From assembly GCA_022839525.1 (NCBI GenBank), contig JALHET010000083.1, positions 1 to 9,727 of the forward strand: 9,727 nt of DNA, in the 5' to 3' direction. Shown one piece after another: positions 5,539 through 9,727 of the stretch. Each line of letters starts with the position of its first letter. Position 1 is the first letter of the stretch. Made by a program: the position numbers and the translations under genes. The DNA comes from Lentisphaerota bacterium (GTDB taxonomy: Bacteria > Verrucomicrobiota > Kiritimatiellia > RFP12 > UBA1067). Under the pieces are notes generated by a model, which was not told the origin of the DNA, searched no databases, and saw only the letters and a list, made by a program, of their open reading frames with translations.

Positions 5539-8134
5539 TCACGGGGCGATGTAGAGATCCATCCAGAAGGACCGCTTAAGCCGGTATGCCTTGTAAGCGG
5601 GGTCATTGTCCGTGATGAGGTAATACCCCTGCCCTTCGGGCCAGCCGTCAAACAGAGGGGAGCGCGTTTGAGTCAGGATCCCCGCATAGGAGGCGCTCAC
5701 CGTCTTGTGCGTCAGCCGTCCGTTCAGGGTATAATCGTAATAGTGTTTGAACGAACCCCTGTAAATTCCCGTGCGGGCCGAGAAACTCAGCGTCGCCCGC
5801 GAGCTGTTCTCCCCGGTGTAGTCGTACGCTCCATCGACCTTTGAAGGCGTTTGCCCCTTTTGTATCACCAGCCGTGTCCCCACAACATTCACCCCGACCC
5901 ACTCAGGAAAAGCCGCCTGCTGGGGCTCGACGGATAGGCCTGAGGCATGATAAGGAACCGCGTTTGTTTCGGCGTTGAGACGGTAGTGCTCCGCCAAAGG
6001 CGCGCCCGTGTTGTAGTACCCTCCGCAGGGGAACAGCAACGCCCCAAAGCCGTCCGGCGTCGTCACCGGTTTCTCCCACCGGATAAACCACCCCAAATCC
6101 GCATCGATCATCGCCACGCCCGTCAAAGGGTTCAACCAGATCAGACCGCCCAGCCAGCCCCTTCTCGTGTAGAGCGGCGCAAAGAGCGGCACGCAGGCCC
6201 AGTTCCCGCAATCGCCATAATAAATCAGGCGGCTTGAAAGGGACACCCTCGTACCGTCCGACAACAGGCCCGCCACCCGGACACTCCCTTTGTTCCCGAT
6301 GGTCAGGGCAAGATATCCGCTTCCGCCGGGTGTTACGTTGGCTCCCCCGGTGGGCCATACCCTATACGCCGGCAACGCGACCGTGTAGTAGCCGCGGTAT
6401 CCCGTCAACACGGCTTGCGCCTCCGTATCCGCACGTTCCGCAAAGCGGTTGCGCGCCCCGTCCATGAAAAGGGGCGCGTCGCCGATCACCCCCCCGCTGA
6501 GCTGGCCCCAGATACGATCCTGCCGCACATAAAGTACAAGTTTTTCTCCGCCCCGTGCCCACATCACCGTAAGGCACGTGCCGTCGGAATAAATCTCCCA
6601 CCACGTTTTGCCCGTGAAATCCAACGTCTTTTTCTGGACGACCGCTTTGGCGCTCAAGGCTCCCGACACCCGGATGACCCGCAGGAAAAACGTGCCGCAA
6701 ACCGATCTGGCCAAAATGCCGCCAGCCACTTCCTCATTGAAAAAATAACCGTCGTATGAACCGGTGGTCGTCAGACCCTCGTCCTGCGGGTCACACAGAT
6801 AATCTAAAAGGCCGTCTTCAGGCGCGGTTCCTTGCAGCCACGGGCTGATCGACGCATACGTGACATCGAACCGCCCGTAATCGTCAAGCCCCTCAGGGTT
6901 TTCACACGACGAGGCTCCGCCCCACAGTTGCCCGATGACCGCACCTGACGCATTGAACAGAGGGGCTCCGCTGCTGCCCGGCTCGGTCACACCGCTGGTG
7001 AACCGCACACTCCGGAAATCCGAGTCCCACCCCACGTTGTTGCCAAAACTGATACGCTTATATGCCCCATCCGGGTGGTGGATACAGGTCACAGGCTCGT
7101 TGACAACCGGAGCCGCCGTCGTCCACCCCGCATACGTCACCCCGTCAGGCGAAGGGTTGCGCAGCCGCAACAGGGCGAAATCGCTGCCGGACGCGGCGGT
7201 CTTTCCGGCCAAGTATTTGGCGCCGCCATGCGTGGTCACCACTGTGGAGATGTCGGGAGCCCCGCCGCCGCACGCCGCCGTCTGAAAAAACCAATAGAAC
7301 TCGGTGTCGTCCGCTTTGGACTGATTGGACACACAGTGGTTGGCCGTCAGGAAGTAGTCGATCCAGGTGGTGTCGTCCAGATCGTTCAAGAGGCAGCCCG
7401 TGCACCAGATGTAATCGCTGTAATCATAAGAGCCGATCCCGGCCACGCTGTTGGCGGCGGTGGCCCACGCCGGGAAACAGGTCACGTCATTGTTGCAGCT
7501 GCCCTCTTTCGCAATACGGGTGGGATCGCGATAGATATGGGTGACCTTGTCCACCCCGAATGCGACCTCAGCAAGATCGACATCCGCCGGCACATAACAC
7601 TCCAGCGTGACACGCTCCGAAAACACGGTTCCGGACCAGAACGACGTGCGCCCTTCAAGTCCGGCTTGCGTATAGGGGGGGCGCAATTCTGACGGGTCTT
7701 CCGCCTCAAACACCCTCAGCTCGCACCCCGCCGGCAGGGACACGCCCGTAAACCGCACGCGCAGGCCGCACGCGCCCTCGGCCCGTACGGCCAGCCGCCA
7801 CACGCGATCCCCGCTGTCAGTCCGTCCCCGGCACGATCACCGGTTCCGGCAAGTCGCGGACCACGCCCACCCGCAACGTCTTGTCCCGGCTGATGCGCTG
7901 GGCATCCTCTCTCCCGATTACGTCTAAATCCAGCGGGCCGAGCGCGACGCGCGCGAGCGTGTCGGACAGGCCGTAGACAACCGAGTACGGCAGAGACAGC
8001 TCCGCCCTTTTCGCAACCGCCTGGCGGGGGCGCACCGCAGAAGGCGCGGACACCTCTCCCGCAGTCCCAAGCGCCGCCACCAAAAGGAAACACACACCAA
8101 ACGCGCCTTCCACACGACTCATCCGTTTGTGCAT
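5539..8134 (-). pseudogene. Secreted lysyl-endopeptidase-like serine protease, split by an apparent frameshift
   Basis: Two minus-strand frames appear to be one gene. The 5' part (8134-7817) encodes a signal peptide and a propeptide-like stretch and stops at TGA. The rest (open from 7836 to 5539) continues with SGDRVWRLAVRAEG, as in propeptides of lysyl endopeptidase relatives. Losing one base from the C4 run at 7826-7829 would join them as VIVPGRTDSGDRVWRL. The protease domain resembles Achromobacter protease I. It has SCNNDVTC and CTGCLLND, with catalytic His in TANHC (nt 7338-7336), Asp in GSDFALL (7182-7180) and Ser in TEPGSSGAP (6972-6970). After about nt 6800 come roughly 400 residues of Gly/aromatic-rich modules (GYRGYYTVALPAY, LLSDGT, PLFAPLY) of a type I recall from PVC-phylum surface proteins. 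The ATG at 8134 has AAAGGAG 8 nt upstream. It may be a pseudogene or a sequence error; all catalytic residues are intact. Confidence 0.75.
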
Positions 8135-8163
8135 CCGTTACGCTCCTTTCAACACGCCGACCC

Positions 8164-8198
8164 TGAACCGCGACATCCCCCGCAGAGGTCGCGGTTCA
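8164..8198. repeat. Perfect 11-bp inverted repeat between two minus-strand genes
   Basis: TGAACCGCGAC (8164-8174) pairs perfectly with GTCGCGGTTCA (8188-8198) around a 13-nt loop. It sits in the 75-nt gap between the end of the 8210-8950 gene and the ribosome-binding site of the protease gene. With no T-tract it is more likely a processing or stability hairpin, or an attenuating structure, than an intrinsic terminator. Confidence 0.6.
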
Positions 8199-8209
8199 CC
8201 CCAGGCGCC

Positions 8210-8950
8210 TTATTGCGCGGAAGGGACAGCCTCCGTGTCGTCCTCTTCCACGTCCCCGGTATCTTCCCCCTCCCCGGCCATTTTATCCAACTCGCCCGTG
8301 GCGTCCAAAATACGGGCCGACTCGAAAAACAGCGGGTGGTTCTTGTCTTTCGCCAACTCTTTCATGAGCGGGACTTTGATCTCCTCAGGGCGGTTCAGCG
8401 CATCGTTGAAAATCTCGTCCAGCACCTCGGGATCCCCTTGCTTGTCAAAGAGAATCCCGTAAAGCGAGGTGAACTGCTCATCCGGCAACAGGTTCAGCGC
8501 CATCTGAACGGCATCCATCTGATCCGCCTTGGCCAGTTTATCGAACGCCTCTTTAACGCTGGCCCGCCGCTCCCGGGTCGGCGCGTCCGTCATCTCCGCC
8601 ATCTGGTCGACCAAGGTTTCCCACGCCTCGACCGCCTTTTCCGCTGCCGTACCCGTGCCCCGGACAGCCTCCGTTTTCTCGGTTTTCACCACAGCCGCAG
8701 GCTGTTCCTGCTGGGGGCTCTTAACCGCCTGCTTTTCCGCAAAGGCTTTTTCCTTGAACCGTTTCGCCTCCTTTGTCCGGCCGCTGAGGCGGTTCGCGAC
8801 AGGGGCACGTTGAACACGGGTCGTCTTGGAAACGGCAGGCATGCCCGCGTCGGGCGTCACCGTGTTTTTTTCTGACCCGAGAAAGGTGAGGAACCCCACC
8901 GCCACGGCCAATACTAATATGAGCCCTATCAAAAGTCTTATCCGAGTCAT
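8210..8950 (-). CDS. Membrane-anchored protein of unknown function with acidic C-terminus
   Basis: This 246-residue protein has one N-terminal membrane segment (about residues 5-24: LLIGLILVLAVAVGFLTFL after a short basic start) and no evident cleavage site, so it is probably an inner-membrane anchor. Residues 25-95 are Lys/Arg/Ala/Gln-rich and likely disordered. Residues 100-220 are predicted by eye to be mostly alpha-helical, with ERRASVKEAFDKL, MDAVQMALNLLPDE and VPLMKELAKDK-type helices faintly like HEAT repeats. The last 20 residues are strongly acidic (GEGEDTGDVEEDDTE). I do not recognise a family. GGAG lies 12 nt before the ATG, which is a long spacing. It is 75 nt upstream of the protease gene on the same strand, so co-transcription is possible but unproven. 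Confidence 0.75.
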   Translation of the reverse strand: MTRIRLLIGLILVLAVAVGFLTFLGSEKNTVTPDAGMPAVSKTTRVQRAPVANRLSGRTKEAKRFKEKAFAEKQAVKSPQQEQPAAVVKTEKTEAVRGTGTAAEKAVEAWETLVDQMAEMTDAPTRERRASVKEAFDKLAKADQMDAVQMALNLLPDEQFTSLYGILFDKQGDPEVLDEIFNDALNRPEEIKVPLMKELAKDKNHPLFFESARILDATGELDKMAGEGEDTGDVEEDDTEAVPSAQ

Positions 8951-9120
8951 AAGCCCGTTTTACTCCGCACCCGCAATCCCCGATCCATCCCGGCAACAGC
9001 ACGCCCGCGCAACTCGCACAGACGGTTTGGGGTTGCGCAAGCGCCTTCATCGCTTTTTTCTAAGCGGATAAATAAAATATCATAATCAGGGGGCATATTC
9101 GATAACATTTCCACACTCCC

Positions 9121-9211
9121 TCAAGCCCGGAGTGCTCCCCCGTACCGGTCGCACGCTTGAAGGACGGGCCTCCCGCCACGCCGGTAACCGGTTTCCCCGA
9201 CTGGTCGGGAA
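9121..9211. other. Cluster of consecutive short hairpins
   Basis: Four inverted repeats follow each other. TCAAGC (9121-9126) pairs with GCTTGA (9155-9160), enclosing a small GGAG/CTCC hairpin. CGGG-cct-CCCG is at 9165-9175 and CCGGT-a-ACCGG at 9181-9191. TTCCCCGAC (9193-9201) pairs with GTCGGGAA (9204-9211) with one bulged C. The cluster could be a structured RNA, a regulatory leader or paired operators. No known riboswitch is recognised. Confidence 0.4.
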
Positions 9212-9225
9212 GATGACCTTTGGGG

Positions 9226-9252
9226 TTGACTTTTTACCCCTCCCCGCACAAT
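9226..9252 (+). promoter_or_regulatory. Possible promoter of the acyltransferase gene
   Basis: TTGACT (9226-9231) is a 5/6 match to a -35 box. The best -10, CACAAT (9247-9252, 4/6), is only 15 nt away, shorter than the usual 16-18. It does not share the motif found before rnhC and pyrF. Confidence 0.25.
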
Positions 9253-9313
9253 GCTTGTTGTGCTAACGATGGGAATCGGTGGGGTACCGGTCTACCGTAT
9301 GGGATAGTAGTGA

Positions 9314-9727
9314 ATGAAGAACCTTTGGCCTGATCCGTTGGCGTATCCTGCGGAGCGCCTTTTCTGTCTTGATGTTCTGCGTGGGCTGGACATCTTCTTC
9401 CTGACGATGCTCGGGCCGTTTGTCAAGTATGGCTGGTTCAAGGTCTTCAAGCCGTCCGAAGCGGGCGACCTCTTCTGGAAGCACTCGCTTACGTCTTTTG
9501 CGAGTCCCGGCTGTGTGCCGACGGGGTGGGGCATCTGGGACTTTGGCCAGCCGCTGTTCATCTTCATCTGCGGTGCGGCGGTGCCGTTTGCGATTCCGCG
9601 GCGCCTGGACGTCAAGGGGCGTCCGACGGCAGCGTTCTGGAAGCATGTTCTCGGGCGCTTTGTGATGCTTTGGTGCCTCGGCATGCTCATTCGCGGCATT
9701 CTGACGTTCGACCTCTCGAAGTTCACC
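9314..9727 (+). CDS. HGSNAT/DUF5009-type membrane acyltransferase (3' partial)
   Basis: The frame runs from ATG 9314 to the end of the window (138 codons) without a stop; an in-frame TGA directly precedes the ATG, which fixes the start at or after 9314. The N-terminus reads RLFCLDVLRGLDIFFLTMLGP, the R-x-x-x-L-D-x-x-R-G-x-x entry motif of the heparan-alpha-glucosaminide N-acetyltransferase-like (DUF5009/YeiB-like) acyltransferases. Next is WDFGQPLFIFICGAAVPFAI, a membrane segment with the family's P-x-F-x-F-x-x-G-x-x. A third hydrophobic segment follows near FVMLWCLGMLIRGIL. These are polytopic inner-membrane proteins, presumed to transfer acetyl groups to sugars of glycans; the substrate here is unknown. 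Translation signals are weak: GGGA lies about 10 nt upstream. The long minus-strand frame over this region is a shadow. Confidence 0.85.
   Translation, partial: MKNLWPDPLAYPAERLFCLDVLRGLDIFFLTMLGPFVKYGWFKVFKPSEAGDLFWKHSLTSFASPGCVPTGWGIWDFGQPLFIFICGAAVPFAIPRRLDVKGRPTAAFWKHVLGRFVMLWCLGMLIRGILTFDLSKFT

Larger units (their letters stand above)
8951..9313. other. Divergent intergenic region upstream of the acyltransferase gene
   Basis: No convincing gene was seen in these 363 nt. An AT-rich patch (9056-9110) contains a minus-strand TATGAT (9084-9079) that could be the -10 of the 8210-8950 gene, with no good -35. From 9121 to 9211 there is a run of short inverted repeats (separate entry). The 9-mer GTACCGGTC occurs twice, at 9142-9150 and 9284-9292, each containing the palindrome ACCGGT; these could be operator sites. 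Confidence 0.55.

Noticed and set aside
8721..9050. Minus-strand frame starting MKALAQPQTVCASCAG
   Set aside because: The Cys-rich start caught the eye, but there is no ribosome-binding site, and most of the frame overlaps the better supported gene at 8210-8950.
9039..9059. Terminator-like AAGCG/CGCTT stem with T6
   Set aside because: No plus-strand gene lies upstream, and the stem is only 5 bp.
8951..9313. tRNA or other known RNA gene in the long gap
   Set aside because: No T-loop (GGTTCRAAYCC-like) sequence or cloverleaf arms were found.
9292..9726. Minus-strand frame reaching the right edge
   Set aside because: It is a shadow of the acyltransferase gene, whose plus-strand product has clear family motifs.

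Overview
The window is GC-rich bacterial chromosome, probably from the Verrucomicrobiota/Kiritimatiellota/Lentisphaerota side of the PVC superphylum. That placement is inference. It rests on a solute-binding protein fused to a MalF-type permease, a lysyl-endopeptidase-like secreted protease with C-terminal modules I associate with those phyla, an HGSNAT/DUF5009-type acyltransferase, and heptad repeats between genes. No rRNA, tRNA, CRISPR array or transposase was seen.

Layout. Nt 1-2643 (+) is the 3' part of an ABC sugar-transporter gene encoding a solute-binding domain fused to a MalF-like permease. Its first ~135 visible codons look instead like a DUF4403 protein, so the frame is a chimera. 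Next come rnhC (RNase HIII, 2807-3787, +), a convergent small secreted Gly/Pro/Trp-rich protein (3889-4344, -), and pyrF (4820-5530, +). PyrF converges within 8 nt on a secreted serine protease gene (5539-8134, -) that is split by an apparent frameshift near 7826. Upstream of that on the minus strand is a membrane-anchored protein of unknown function (8210-8950, -). The right edge holds the 5' end of a membrane acyltransferase gene (9314 to the end, +).

The most unusual feature lies between genes. Four in-phase arrays of a degenerate 7-bp unit (consensus about S-GTT-R-CA) fill the gaps after the transporter gene, between rnhC and its convergent neighbour, and upstream of pyrF. Most have a forward block facing a reverse-complement block, so they can fold on themselves. 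Two of them share a nearly identical core, and each lies just upstream of a similar sigma70-type promoter, one for rnhC and one for pyrF. The rnhC promoter sits so close to the ATG that the mRNA is probably leaderless.

Functionally the genes are unrelated: sugar uptake, RNA-DNA hybrid repair, pyrimidine synthesis, and secreted or envelope proteins. Only the two minus-strand genes at 5539-8950 look like a possible transcription unit.
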